This document shows positions 36,612 to 46,644 of a DNA stretch of 64,000 nt, one piece after another. Under the pieces are notes generated by a model. That model saw only the letters and a program-made list of their open reading frames with translations, ran no database searches and was not told where the DNA came from. Source of the DNA: Alphaproteobacteria bacterium. GTDB lineage: Bacteria > Pseudomonadota > Alphaproteobacteria > Micavibrionales > Micavibrionaceae. Position 1 is the first letter of the stretch; the number at the start of each line of letters is the position of its first letter. The position numbers and the translations under genes are program-made. The stretch is from assembly GCA_021775965.1 (NCBI GenBank), contig JAJFGV010000109.1:1-64000 (forward strand). Direction: 5' to 3'.

Positions 36612-37056
36612 TTTATGCGTGTTAGCCTTTTGGTTTTAAAGGGAAAAGCGGTTTTTCTTTAGTTCGGTCGCAAATTTTGGGGGGAGGGGGCCTCCTTCAG
36701 TTCGGTCGTCATTTTTTTGTTTCCCCCGGGGGTGGTATTCAGTGGAATCAAAGGCTTGGGCGTTTTGTCCTTCAGTTCGTTGGTGTTTAGGAAAAGGGCA
36801 GGTTTGCGCGCCTTTATTATTTTACATAATTCAAAGGTGGGAATCATGGAGCCGGTTGAGTTATGTGATGGGGCGAGGGGCAGACCAGAATGCTCTGGCC
36901 CTGGGTTTGTGGTGTTTTTGACGGCGGGGTTCATGGGGACATTATAGGAAAAAAATCATATTTTGTCAAGGGGTAGAGTTGACCGCACATTTTGTTGACA
37001 TAAGATTTTTATATCTATAGAAAGATACCATATTTCAATTTTATAAGGGGTAATTG
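36612..37056. other. Gene-free stretch with three short repeats and a promoter
   Basis: No credible gene. The motif (C)TT(C/T)AGTTCG(G)T occurs at 36657, 36695 and 36770. G-runs and a CCCCCGGGGG palindrome (~36723) lie between. The right end carries a promoter-like TTGACA at 36995 with TATAGA at 37016. The reading frames here look random. Confidence 0.4.
36995..37021 (+). promoter_or_regulatory. Promoter of the 216-aa gene
   Basis: TTGACA (36995-37000) and TATAGA (37016-37021), spacer 15. The -35 region reads TTGACATAA, as at 33104 and 38919. A short AGAT/ATCT inverted repeat lies in the spacer. Confidence 0.45.
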
Positions 37057-38816
<1,760 letters not shown>

Positions 38817-38918
38817 TTAAGCGCAAAACGGCAGAATGTATAGTATTTTTTGATTCTAGTATCCGGAATGCCGCCCGGCCCAGGTGAAATTCCCCTAGAC
38901 CTATATTCTTGACATAAC

Positions 38919-38947
38919 AAACTAATTATGGTTATAACCTATATTCT
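38919..38947 (+). promoter_or_regulatory. Sigma-70 promoter with inverted repeat, upstream of the LuxR-type gene
   Basis: TTGACA at 38919-38924, 17-base spacer, TTATAA at 38942-38947. ATAAC (38924-38928) and GTTAT (38941-38945) form an inverted repeat placed as in the promoter at 33104. Confidence 0.6.
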
Positions 38948-38967
38948 GAACAACAAGGAAATAGATA

Positions 38968-39459
38968 ATGCTGTCGGTTAAATTTGATATTCTGGTCAAA
39001 CGAAACGATCAGGGGGCGCTTCCGTTACCCAATGGTGCGCACTTTACCGAAAGGGAAGTTGATGTCCTGACCTGGATCAGCAGAGGAGCCAGTAATATTG
39101 AGATAGAGCAACAGATTGGAATAAAAAGAGGCACTATACTAAATCATATTAAGGCCATGAAAAATAAAACGGGAATGCCAACACCGGGCGCTCTTCTTTT
39201 ATATGCTGTGCATGAAAAGCTTATCGGTATCTCGCCCAGTCATGACTCGCATAAATACGTAGAAAATTTTGCTTCTATATTTAATAACAGCCTGAATGAT
39301 AATCAAAGAAACACTATTCATAGAATATCATCAACAGGAGAATTTGCGTATATGCAGCCACTTCTTAAAAAGATGGGTCTTCAAACACAAGAAGAGGCTA
39401 TTCTTTTGATGAATTTTGTCAATGGCTGGCCGCAAGAGAGTCCCAAACCGCGTTTCTAG
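38968..39459 (+). CDS. LuxR-type helix-turn-helix regulator without an obvious sensor domain
   Basis: The 163-residue protein has a LuxR/GerE-type DNA-binding region at ~25-80: FTEREVDVLTWISRGASNIE, then IGIKRGTILNHIKAMKNKTG. Unlike standard LuxR proteins the HTH is N-terminal-central and followed by an ~80-residue helical tail with no known domain. It is AT-rich, stands between ilvC (divergent) and a hydrolase (convergent), and has its own promoter with an inverted repeat that could be its own operator. Target genes are unknown. Confidence 0.75.
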   Translation: MLSVKFDILVKRNDQGALPLPNGAHFTEREVDVLTWISRGASNIEIEQQIGIKRGTILNHIKAMKNKTGMPTPGALLLYAVHEKLIGISPSHDSHKYVENFASIFNNSLNDNQRNTIHRISSTGEFAYMQPLLKKMGLQTQEEAILLMNFVNGWPQESPKPRF

Positions 39460-39467
39460 GCCCTCTT

Positions 39468-40223
39468 TTAATGTCCCACATACCGCCCGGCCCAGGCAGA
39501 AATTACATGGCCGGCGTATTCGGCGTGTTCTTTCCCGCGCAAAAGGTGATCGGCGTCATCGAGGGAGACGAAGCTTTTTGGGTGTTTGGCTTGCCGGAAA
39601 ATATGTTCGGCGTTTTCGATGCCGACGGTGGAATCGAGTGGCGCATGCATCACCAGCAACGGGCGTTTTAGATTGGCAATCGCTTTGTCCATGCTTTGCG
39701 CTTCGATGTCTTCAATGAATTGTTTTTGAATGCGAAACGGTCGCCCGGCAAGTCTGACTTCCGCTTCGCCTTTTTCAAGGATTTCCGCGCGGTCCTGTTC
39801 AAAGTGATGGGCGACATGCGCGCTATCGGCGGGTGCGGCGAGGGTTACAACCGCTTTGATGCTTGGGATTTGATCGGCAGCCATCAGCACCGCCGCGCCA
39901 CCAAGCGAATGACCGATGAGGATCGAGGGTGCCTGGAGGTTTGCGGCCATATATTCGGCGGCTTTGACGAGGTCGTTTACGTTGGATGTGAAATTGGTGT
40001 TGGCGAAATCGCCTTCGCTGGCGCCAAGGCCGGTGAAATCAAAACGCAAAACGGCAATACCGTCCTCTGTCAGCGCTTTGGCAATGCGCCCGGCGGCGTA
40101 AATGTCTTTGCTGCAGGTAAAACAATGGGCGAAGAGGGCGTAGGTTTTGGGCTCGCCGTCTGGTTTGTCCAGTCGCGCTGCTAATTTGTGGCCCTGAGAG
40201 CCTTCGAATTCAATTTTTTCCAT
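39468..40223 (-). CDS. Alpha/beta hydrolase
   Basis: The 251-residue protein has HCFTCSKD near the oxyanion loop, FDFTGLGASEG, nucleophile GHSLGG, Asp in HAPLDSTVG and His in DADHLLRG: a complete catalytic set. It resembles the hydrolase half of the hydrolase-OsmC fusions of proteobacteria, but here the OsmC part is absent. Cytosolic; substrate unknown. Convergent with the LuxR-type gene. Confidence 0.85.
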   Translation of the reverse strand: MEKIEFEGSQGHKLAARLDKPDGEPKTYALFAHCFTCSKDIYAAGRIAKALTEDGIAVLRFDFTGLGASEGDFANTNFTSNVNDLVKAAEYMAANLQAPSILIGHSLGGAAVLMAADQIPSIKAVVTLAAPADSAHVAHHFEQDRAEILEKGEAEVRLAGRPFRIQKQFIEDIEAQSMDKAIANLKRPLLVMHAPLDSTVGIENAEHIFRQAKHPKSFVSLDDADHLLRGKEHAEYAGHVISAWAGRYVGH

Positions 40224-40265
40224 GTGTTGTATTCGTTCGGTGTCGCCTAACCGTTACCGGCAACT

Positions 40266-40754
40266 TTAGCGGCTCATGGCGCGTTCAACAATTTCGGTGA
40301 GTTTTAGGTGATCTTTGAAGTCGCCTTTGATTTTGCCGCCGACATTGCCGTATTCCTGATCATTGACCTTGAGTTGGTAAATCGTTGCATCGTGGTTTGC
40401 ATTGAAGAGGCCAAAGCTTTCGGCAAACACACATTCGTATTGCTTGTCGGTATCAAGCCAGCCATCGGATTCAACGGCTTTTATAATGACACTGCGATAG
40501 CCGCTGCCGAATTCTTTGGATTCCTTAAAGAGCGTGTCTTTGATTTCCTTGATCTTGAAGCCTTCGTCGAGAAAGATTTCAACCCCGGCGGCGCAGCCAC
40601 GGGCGATACGGGCATCGGCATCTTCGCGGGTGACGCAGCCGGTTAGGAGTAAAACGCACAACAATGTCATCCCGGCGAAAGCCGGGATCTTGTTCTTTGA
40701 AGCGGGAAGATCCCGGTCTTCACCGGGATGACGGCTGTTGTTATTGTGTTTCAT
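40266..40754 (-). CDS. Predicted lipoprotein with a repeat-derived N-terminus
   Basis: The 162-residue protein starts at 40754 behind a very good AGGAGG site. After MKHNNNS comes a stretch RHPGEDRDLPASKNKIPAFA encoded by a palindromic repeat (40666-40732), then the signal-peptide core TLLCVLLLTGC with lipobox Cys. The mature domain (DADARIARGCAAGVEIFLDEG ...) has no known family. The start inside the repeat (40670) has no ribosome site, so the repeat is probably translated as part of the leader. It precedes ilvN on the opposite side by only 4 bases and shares its strand. Confidence 0.7.
   Translation of the reverse strand: MKHNNNSRHPGEDRDLPASKNKIPAFAGMTLLCVLLLTGCVTREDADARIARGCAAGVEIFLDEGFKIKEIKDTLFKESKEFGSGYRSVIIKAVESDGWLDTDKQYECVFAESFGLFNANHDATIYQLKVNDQEYGNVGGKIKGDFKDHLKLTEIVERAMSR
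40666..40732. repeat. 67-bp palindromic repeat inside the lipoprotein gene
   Basis: Outer arms GTCATCCCGG (40666) and CCGGGATGAC (40732), with inner CCGGGATCT/AGATCCCGG. This is the REP-like type whose translation reads RHPGEDRDLP ... IPAFAGMT. It lies in frame within the coding region. Confidence 0.85.
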
Positions 40755-40758
40755 ATTT

Positions 40759-41334
40759 CTATCCTCCTATGGCGCCTTCACCGCGGGCCAAAGCGGCCAC
40801 GCCGGTACGGCTGGCATCAACAAGGCCGAGCGGGCGCATGAGATCAATAAAGGCATTAATTTTTCCTGTGGTGCCGGTGACTTCGAAGATGAAAGACTCG
40901 AGCGTGGAATCAACAACGCGGGCGCGGAAGATGTCAGCGATACGCAACGCTTCGATGCGTTTATCGCCCTTGCCCGTCACTTTAATCAGTGCTAACTCGC
41001 GGTCAACATAGGCGCCGAAGGTGGTGAGGTCGCGCACGCTTTTGACCGGCACGAGGCGGCCGAGCTGGTTTTTAATTTGCTCAATCACCATCGGCGTGCC
41101 GGAGCAAACAATGGTAATGCGCGAGAGATGTTCGTCGTGATCGGTCTCGGCAACGGTGAGGCTTTCGATATTATAGCCGCGTCCGGAAAACAGCCCAATG
41201 ACGCGGGCCAGCGCGCCCGGCTCATTATTAACCAGAATCGCAAGCGTGTGGGTTTCGATTGTCTGATCCTTGGGACCAGGCGCATAAACCGATTTGCTCT
41301 TTTTGCGGCGCGTTTTTTTCTGTGCTGTAGCCAT
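40759..41334 (-). CDS. ilvN: Acetolactate synthase regulatory subunit
   Basis: The 191-residue protein has an N-terminal ACT domain (HTLAILVNNEPGALARVIGLFSGRGYNIESLTVAETD) and the ALS small-subunit C-terminal domain (VDRELALIKV ... FIDLMRPLGLVDASRTGVAALARG). It binds valine and tunes the catalytic subunit IlvB (established). A basic tail of ~20 residues (TAQKKTRRKKSKSVYAPG) precedes the ACT domain. It is separated from ilvB by an inserted PLP enzyme and a cupin gene. Confidence 0.95.
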   Translation of the reverse strand: MATAQKKTRRKKSKSVYAPGPKDQTIETHTLAILVNNEPGALARVIGLFSGRGYNIESLTVAETDHDEHLSRITIVCSGTPMVIEQIKNQLGRLVPVKSVRDLTTFGAYVDRELALIKVTGKGDKRIEALRIADIFRARVVDSTLESFIFEVTGTTGKINAFIDLMRPLGLVDASRTGVAALARGEGAIGG

Positions 41335-41392
41335 AGGGACGGTTATAGCGGGGTTTAATAGATAGGGGTAGAGAAAATTTATTTACATAAAC

Positions 41393-41421
41393 TTGACTTT
41401 TGATTGGGAATTAGATAGCAT
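41393..41421 (+). promoter_or_regulatory. Promoter of the PLP-enzyme gene
   Basis: TTGACT (41393-41398), 17-base spacer, TAGCAT (41416-41421). This places the transcript start between the box and the ATG at 41450 and argues against the earlier in-frame starts. Confidence 0.45.
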
Positions 41422-41449
41422 GTCCCAAATAATTTATAGACGGAATCAA

Positions 41450-42157
41450 ATGACTATTAGCGAACCACAACCAATTATCGAGAAAATTGGCAGATTTAAT
41501 GTCTTAAGAGACGATTTGTTCCCAGGTGGTACAAAGGCGCGAATCCTGCAAAAGTTACTTTATGATATACCCCATAAAGAAATCGTATATGCAGGTCATC
41601 CATACGGCTATGCATGTTTAGCATTAGCAAAAGCGTGTGAGAGCCATGGGAAAACAGCCACAGTATTCTTGCCTGAGATAGATGTTGTACCGGAACCGCT
41701 TCGTCTGACGCTGGCATGTAGTAGTACAAATGTAATAACAGTCAAAAATACAAAAGCACAGCCTGCCCTATATAAGGTGGCAGAACAATATTCCCAAAAA
41801 AATGACGAATGCTATTTATTTCCAATTGGTTTTTGTACATCCGCATTTCAAGAAAAGTTGGTTGAATATGCGCGCAGCTTGCCGGTGAGACCTAAAGAAG
41901 TTTGGGCTTTGGCAGGCTCGGGCTGTTTGGTCCGTAGTTTGAAACAAGCATGGGCCGATGCGCAAATCAATGGCGTAAGCCTTGGTTTTTCACATCTGGA
42001 TGCTCAAGGTGTAAAACTCTATTATGCGGATGAGCTTCCGGAGGAAGCTGCAAAAAAACCGCCGCCTTATCCTTCTGCTTCATATTACGATGCAAAGATA
42101 TGGAGATATGTAGATGAGTACGGGAGCGATGATGCACTTATATGGAATGTTGCTTAG
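41450..42157 (+). CDS. PLP-dependent enzyme of the tryptophan-synthase-beta fold
   Basis: From the ATG at 41450 (GGA 6 bases upstream) the protein has 235 residues. FNVLRDDLFPGGTKARIL carries the PLP lysine (GGTKAR), as in ACC deaminase and D-cysteine desulfhydrase (RDD...GGNK). The glycine-rich phosphate loop may be AGSGCLVRS. It is shorter than those enzymes (~330 residues) and lacks a full C-terminal domain. It could be a small phage-type relative, possibly acting on cysteine or an amino-acid derivative. AT-rich, with its own promoter, and inserted between ilvN and ilvB. Confidence 0.65.
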   Translation: MTISEPQPIIEKIGRFNVLRDDLFPGGTKARILQKLLYDIPHKEIVYAGHPYGYACLALAKACESHGKTATVFLPEIDVVPEPLRLTLACSSTNVITVKNTKAQPALYKVAEQYSQKNDECYLFPIGFCTSAFQEKLVEYARSLPVRPKEVWALAGSGCLVRSLKQAWADAQINGVSLGFSHLDAQGVKLYYADELPEEAAKKPPPYPSASYYDAKIWRYVDEYGSDDALIWNVA

Positions 42158-42168
42158 ACGTTTGTGAC

Positions 42169-42573
42169 TCAGATAGGAGTCATACGTTCTTCAGAATCCA
42201 TGGGACGGTAATTATTACCAACAACAAACAAAGTAAGTTCTGTTTCAGCGTGGATGGCATGAGGGACATTGCCCTTAACGAAATATACAAAACCAGGATG
42301 CATTCTATGCTTCTCTTTGTCGTATGTAAGCCATCCATGACCCTTCTCGACTTTTAAAATGTGATCTCCTTCATGGATATGACTTTGAACGCCTTTTCCA
42401 GGAGCGAAACGAATAACGCCAGCGCCGAGGCCATTTTCTTCGACCAGATCAATGCCCGTGCCATCACTGTTTTTCATTTGTAATGGAAAATCGCCTGCCC
42501 CAACGTCAATCAAGCCATCTGGTGTTATTTTCCCATATTGGGCAAATTGTAGATTCATATCTTTCTCAGTCAT
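42169..42573 (-). CDS. Cupin-domain protein
   Basis: The 134-residue protein is a single cupin: VIRFAPGKGVQSHIHEGDHILKVEKGHG (motif 1, with His-x-His and Glu/Asp) and motif 2 GFVYFVKGNVPHAIHAET (His). The metal ligands are present. Small cupins of this kind are oxygenases, isomerases or regulators; no substrate is evident. AT-rich and convergent with the PLP enzyme gene at 11 bases, suggesting that the two arrived together. Confidence 0.8.
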   Translation of the reverse strand: MTEKDMNLQFAQYGKITPDGLIDVGAGDFPLQMKNSDGTGIDLVEENGLGAGVIRFAPGKGVQSHIHEGDHILKVEKGHGWLTYDKEKHRMHPGFVYFVKGNVPHAIHAETELTLFVVGNNYRPMDSEERMTPI

Positions 42574-42617
42574 GAGTATTACAGTAGCAAAAAATGTCTA
42601 TGGAAGGCAAAAAGTGA

Positions 42618-44429
42618 TTAAACCAACTTCTTATCAAACTTTTCCGCCTGCGGTGACAGGATCATTTCATTATGGCCCTTGCCGGACGGGATCATCGGGA
42701 AGCAGTTTTCTTTTTGGTCGACGCAGACATCGACAATTGTGACTTTATCGGTTTTCATCATTTGGTCGATCACGTCATCCAGCTCATCCGGTGTTTCGGC
42801 GCGCAGGCCGATCCCGCCATAAGCTTCGGCGAGTTTGACAAAGTCGGGCAGGCTGTCGGTGTAGCTTTCGGAATAACGCTCACCATGGAGCAATTCCTGC
42901 CACTGGCGAACCATGCCCATCCATTGATTGTTGAGAATAAATATTTTCACCGGCAGGCGGTATTGAACGGCGGTGGACATTTCCTGAATGTTCATCAGGA
43001 TCGAGGCTTCGCCGGCGACATCAATCACCAGCCCGTCCGGGTGGGCCATCTGCGCGCCGATTGCGGCGGGAAGGCCATAGCCCATCGTGCCGAGCCCGCC
43101 CGAAGTCATCCAGCGATTGGGTTTGTTAAAGGGCAGGAACTGCGCCGCCCACATTTGATGCTGGCCCACTTCGGTGGTAATAAACTGGTCGCGTTTGTCC
43201 TTTTGGAGGGCTGCGTTTAGACGCTCGAGCGCATATTGTGGCTTGATGATTTTCTTGCTGGGCTTGTAAGCCAGGCATTTAATGGCGCGCCACTCGTCGA
43301 TTTGCTTGTGCCATTTTTTGAGCGCTCTGGTTTGTGGTTTATGGCCTTTTTTCTTCCAGATTCGAAGCATTGCTTCCATGGCTTTGCCCGCATCGGCGAC
43401 AATCGGAATATCAACGGCTACGTTTTTGTTGATTGAGCTGGGGTCAATATCGATATGAATTTTTTCTGAATCCGGGGAAAATAAATCAAGGCGGCCTGTA
43501 ACGCGGTCGTCAAAACGCGCGCCGATACAAATCATAACATCGCAATCATGCATCGCCCAGTTGGCTTCGAACGTGCCGTGCATACCGAGCATGCCGAGCC
43601 ATTGATCGTTATCTGCCGGGAAGGCGCCAAGGCCCATCAGGGTTGAGGTTACCGGAAAGCCGGTTTCCTTTGCGAGCTCGCGCAGGGCTTTGCTGGCTTT
43701 TGGTCCGGCATTGATGATGCCGCCGCCGGTGTAAAAGACAGGTTTTTTGGCGTGCGCCATAAGCTCGACTGCGGCCTCGATGGCGTCCATATCCGGGTTG
43801 ACCTGTGGCTGGTAGCGTTTATGGCCGGTGTTTTTGTCGCTCTTATATGTGCCTTCGGCGAACTGGATGTCTTTGGGGATATCAATGACAACCGGGCCGG
43901 GGCGTCCGGTGCGCGCAACATGAAACGCCTCGTGAATGGCGCCGGCCAGTTCGTTTTGATCCTTCACCAGCACGTTGTGTTTTGTACAGGGGCGGGTAAT
44001 GCCGGTGGTGTCGGCTTCCTGGAACGCATCGGTGCCGATGAGAAAAGTTGGGACCTGGCCGGTGATGCAGACAAGCGGAATGGAATCCATCAGCGCATCG
44101 GTCAGGCCGGTCACCGCATTGGTTGCGCCGGGGCCGGAGGTCACGAGAGCCACGCCGACCTTGCCGGTCGAACGCGCATAACCTTCGGCGGCGTGCAGGG
44201 CGCCGCCTTCCTGACGCACAAGGACGTGTTTGATTTTGTCCTGGTTTTTAAAAATCTCGTCATAGATCGGCAGAACTGCGCCACCGGGATAGCCGAAGAT
44301 CACCTCGACGCCCTGGTCGATGAGGGCCTGTATGATAATTTCCGCGCCGGTCATTTTGTCCGGCTCGGCTTTTTTGACTTTTTCGGGCGGCGATTTTTTC
44401 GCCTGCTTTTTTGAATCTGCTGTGCTCAT
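42618..44429 (-). CDS. ilvB: Acetolactate synthase catalytic subunit
   Basis: The 603-residue ThDP enzyme catalyses the first common step of valine, leucine and isoleucine synthesis. N-terminal GAEIIIQALIDQGVEVIFGYPGGAVLPIYDEI with the catalytic Glu region VRQEGGALHAAEGYARSTGK, the FAD-binding central domain, and the ThDP motif from GEASILMNIQEMSTA to ILNNQWMGMVRQWQE. A ~25-residue Lys-rich tail at the N-terminus (SKKQAKKSPPEKVKKAEPDK) precedes the domain. It begins directly after the DUF805-like gene, with its ribosome site in that gene, and belongs to a leucine/valine block with ilvN and ilvC on the same strand. Confidence 0.96.
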   Translation of the reverse strand: MSTADSKKQAKKSPPEKVKKAEPDKMTGAEIIIQALIDQGVEVIFGYPGGAVLPIYDEIFKNQDKIKHVLVRQEGGALHAAEGYARSTGKVGVALVTSGPGATNAVTGLTDALMDSIPLVCITGQVPTFLIGTDAFQEADTTGITRPCTKHNVLVKDQNELAGAIHEAFHVARTGRPGPVVIDIPKDIQFAEGTYKSDKNTGHKRYQPQVNPDMDAIEAAVELMAHAKKPVFYTGGGIINAGPKASKALRELAKETGFPVTSTLMGLGAFPADNDQWLGMLGMHGTFEANWAMHDCDVMICIGARFDDRVTGRLDLFSPDSEKIHIDIDPSSINKNVAVDIPIVADAGKAMEAMLRIWKKKGHKPQTRALKKWHKQIDEWRAIKCLAYKPSKKIIKPQYALERLNAALQKDKRDQFITTEVGQHQMWAAQFLPFNKPNRWMTSGGLGTMGYGLPAAIGAQMAHPDGLVIDVAGEASILMNIQEMSTAVQYRLPVKIFILNNQWMGMVRQWQELLHGERYSESYTDSLPDFVKLAEAYGGIGLRAETPDELDDVIDQMMKTDKVTIVDVCVDQKENCFPMIPSGKGHNEMILSPQAEKFDKKLV

Positions 44430-45011
44430 CTAAGCTTCCTGTTTCCTTAGTCGATATTGCTCACCTGGCCATAATGTTAAAACAACAATTAAAAGGCAGG
44501 TATATATCTGTACAGCTATTAAAACGTAGATTAGATCATCTAAAAAGTTATTGATGATACCAAGGATATCGTTACCTACGGCTTGTGCAAAAAGATCTAT
44601 ACCTCCCGGGTAGGCAAGGCCCAATAACCCCACAAAAATAAAATATACGAAAAAAACCGGTGCCCAAAGCCACAAGGGTTTGGATATATCCCGAAGACGC
44701 CGTAGGGCAAAGGATGATATACTGAAAATAGCTACCACATAGGTCAGACGCAATATTTTTGAACTCATGATTGCAGATTTGGCTGTCGCATGAAGTTCAT
44801 TTATTTCTGAAAGGCTAGGGTTTGCATCATAAGAAAGTGCCGCATCTTCAACTGTACTGCTTTCCGGCGCTGAAATCATAAGATCTAGGATGATAGGGGT
44901 TGAGAGCGCAATAATGTATATAAATCCTAGCCAACCAACTAAGGCCAAGAAGAACTCAAGTCTTCCGGCGCTGTCTTTTATAGAGAATAGGTATTTCAAA
45001 CGATCAATCAT
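44430..45011 (-). CDS. DUF805-like membrane protein, AT-rich
   Basis: The 193-residue protein has about four membrane helices. DRLKYLFSIKDSAGRLEFF is the N-terminal DUF805 pattern and LRRLRDISKPLWLW the middle RRL.D motif. Function of the family is unknown. It lies directly upstream of ilvB on the same strand (stop and start adjacent), in an AT-rich segment. A structured leader at 45037-45094 precedes it. Confidence 0.7.
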   Translation of the reverse strand: MIDRLKYLFSIKDSAGRLEFFLALVGWLGFIYIIALSTPIILDLMISAPESSTVEDAALSYDANPSLSEINELHATAKSAIMSSKILRLTYVVAIFSISSFALRRLRDISKPLWLWAPVFFVYFIFVGLLGLAYPGGIDLFAQAVGNDILGIINNFLDDLIYVLIAVQIYTCLLIVVLTLWPGEQYRLRKQEA

Positions 45012-45036
45012 CGTAAATTTTTTTGCTGTTTAAAAG

Positions 45037-45094
45037 TTAAAGCGCGATGGCCAACGCCGCTTTTGGGGGAGACGTTAGCTCAATCGCGCTTTAA
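45037..45094. repeat. 12-bp perfect inverted repeat in the leader of the DUF805-ilvB unit
   Basis: TTAAAGCGCGAT (45037-45048) and ATCGCGCTTTAA (45083-45094), with a 34-base centre containing a further AACG/CGTT pair. Downstream on the minus strand there is CTTTTAAAC, a weak T-tract. It may be a terminator after miaA or an attenuator before ilvB. Confidence 0.6.
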
Positions 45095-45215
45095 AGGCCA
45101 CTATTTTGTGGCGTATTTCCTGTTCACCTAGCTAGAATCCGCATATCACAAATCGTAATTCTGTAAGGTCTATGTTTATATTTGAGCATGTTTATTACGT
45201 TTAGTCAAGAATAAA

Positions 45216-45230
45216 GGTAACAAAGTTACC
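45216..45230 (-). terminator. Short hairpin after miaA
   Basis: GGTAAC-TTT-GTTACC on the minus strand, followed by TTTATTCTT. It lies 42-56 bases past the miaA stop; short stem, so weak. Confidence 0.35.
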
Positions 45231-45271
45231 AAAAACGAAACAATATTATAATTTTTAGTTAGATTGTTGCG

Positions 45272-46135
45272 TTACATCTGATTTCTAAACCACGTTACCT
45301 GGCGTTTGGCGTAGCGGCGGGTTTCGCCTTGGGACAGGGTGATGGCGTCTTCTTTGCTTATATTGCCGCGCTGGTATTCGCGTAGGTGATTAAAGCCGAG
45401 GGCTTTGGCGAGCGGGACGTGAGAGTCAACTTCGCCGCTTTCGAGTTTTTTGCTGAAGGCCTCGACTTCTTCTAGCGCGCCGATCTTTAGCATTTGTACG
45501 AAGCGATCATTGCAGCGGCGGTAAAGGTCTTCGCGTTCGGGCATAATAATTTCAAGTTCAAAATTCCAGTGTGCGGGCGGGGAGATCCTGTCCAGTTCTT
45601 GCCACTCGGCCAGGGATTTTCCTGTGGCCTCGAGCACTTCCCAGGCGCGGACAAGGCGCGCAGTGTTGGAGGGGTGTAAACGTTCTGCCATCACAGGGTC
45701 GCGTTTTTGTAGCTCTGCGTGAAAGGCGGGATTGCCGAGCTGTTTTTGTTTTTTGATTGTGGCCTGGCGGATGTCTTCGGGTATATCAGGAATGGGGGAG
45801 AGGCCTTGCATCAGGGCTTTAATATACAGCCCGGTGCCGCCGGTGATAATCGGCGTTTGATCGGCGGTAAGTGTTTCTTCGATCAGCGGTTTGACAATTT
45901 CACACCAGTTTCCGGCGGAGCAGATGTCGTTGGGGTGCAGCGCGCCGTAGAGTTTATGCGGCGCTTTTGCTTTGTCGTCTTCGGAAGGTTTGGCCGTGAG
46001 GATGGGGAGCCCTTCATAAAGCTGGATCGAGTCACAATTGATGATGACGCCGTTTTTTTGCTGCGCCAGCTCTAACGCCCGCGCCGATTTGCCGCTGGCT
46101 GTTGGGCCGGCGATGATGTGAACGGTTTTGTTCAT
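45272..46135 (-). CDS. miaA: tRNA dimethylallyltransferase
   Basis: The 287-residue enzyme transfers the isopentenyl group to A37 of tRNAs reading U-starting codons. P-loop GPTASGKS at 9-16, DSIQLYEGLPI, GGTGLYIKAL and the C-terminal RYAKRQVTWFRNQ. Slightly short for the family (~300). Start overlaps the GNAT gene stop by 4 bases, so it is the last gene of the degP-GNAT-miaA unit. Confidence 0.95.
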   Translation of the reverse strand: MNKTVHIIAGPTASGKSARALELAQQKNGVIINCDSIQLYEGLPILTAKPSEDDKAKAPHKLYGALHPNDICSAGNWCEIVKPLIEETLTADQTPIITGGTGLYIKALMQGLSPIPDIPEDIRQATIKKQKQLGNPAFHAELQKRDPVMAERLHPSNTARLVRAWEVLEATGKSLAEWQELDRISPPAHWNFELEIIMPEREDLYRRCNDRFVQMLKIGALEEVEAFSKKLESGEVDSHVPLAKALGFNHLREYQRGNISKEDAITLSQGETRRYAKRQVTWFRNQM

Positions 46136-46644
46136 GACTTTTGCAATTTAAAAAGTCTGGAAGAGCGCATGCTTCCATCCGGTAAGGGTACATCCTTCGT
46201 GCCGGATTCAACAAATCCTGCTTTGGTTAGAACTTTCTCCGAGGCCGGGTTGTCTTGGGCAGTTGTCGAAAATAACTCTTCAAAGCCAAGATCGTTAAAC
46301 GCGAAATCAACAATTCCCTGCGCCATTTCTGTGGCCAGCCCTTGTCCTTTGTATGTTTCGCTAACCCAGTACCCGATTTCAGCGCATTCGGGTTTGTCAT
46401 TTTGACTGTGTAGCCCGATATAGCCGGCGGGTGTATCGTTGTCATGGGCCAGAAACATATAATCGGACTTGTTTTGAAAGCCCTGTGCAGATTTCTGGCA
46501 CCAGTTTTCTGCCTGCTTTCTTGTCATGGGCCAGTGTAGGAAAGAAACGGCTTCAGCAGTTTGCTGGTTGTTCATGGTTATGAAGACATCGTCAACATCG
46601 TTGGCCGTGATAATAGAGTACGTCAGAAGCGCAGTTGAAAACAT
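46132..46644 (-). CDS. GNAT-family N-acetyltransferase
   Basis: From the ATG at 46644, which shares one base with the degP stop, the protein has 170 residues. It has the RimJ/RimL-like pattern: ITANDVDDVFITMNN, IGYWVSETYKGQGLATEMAQ (acetyl-CoA loop) and NPASEKVLTKAGFVE. It acetylates an amine of a protein or small molecule; substrate unknown. It takes the place serB often has between degP and miaA in related genomes. Confidence 0.85.
   Translation of the reverse strand: MFSTALLTYSIITANDVDDVFITMNNQQTAEAVSFLHWPMTRKQAENWCQKSAQGFQNKSDYMFLAHDNDTPAGYIGLHSQNDKPECAEIGYWVSETYKGQGLATEMAQGIVDFAFNDLGFEELFSTTAQDNPASEKVLTKAGFVESGTKDVPLPDGSMRSSRLFKLQKS

Noticed and set aside
36659-36934. 91-codon minus-strand frame and 76-codon plus-strand frame in the 36.7 kb gap
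   Set aside because: Low-complexity composition, no ribosome sites, and they overlap each other.
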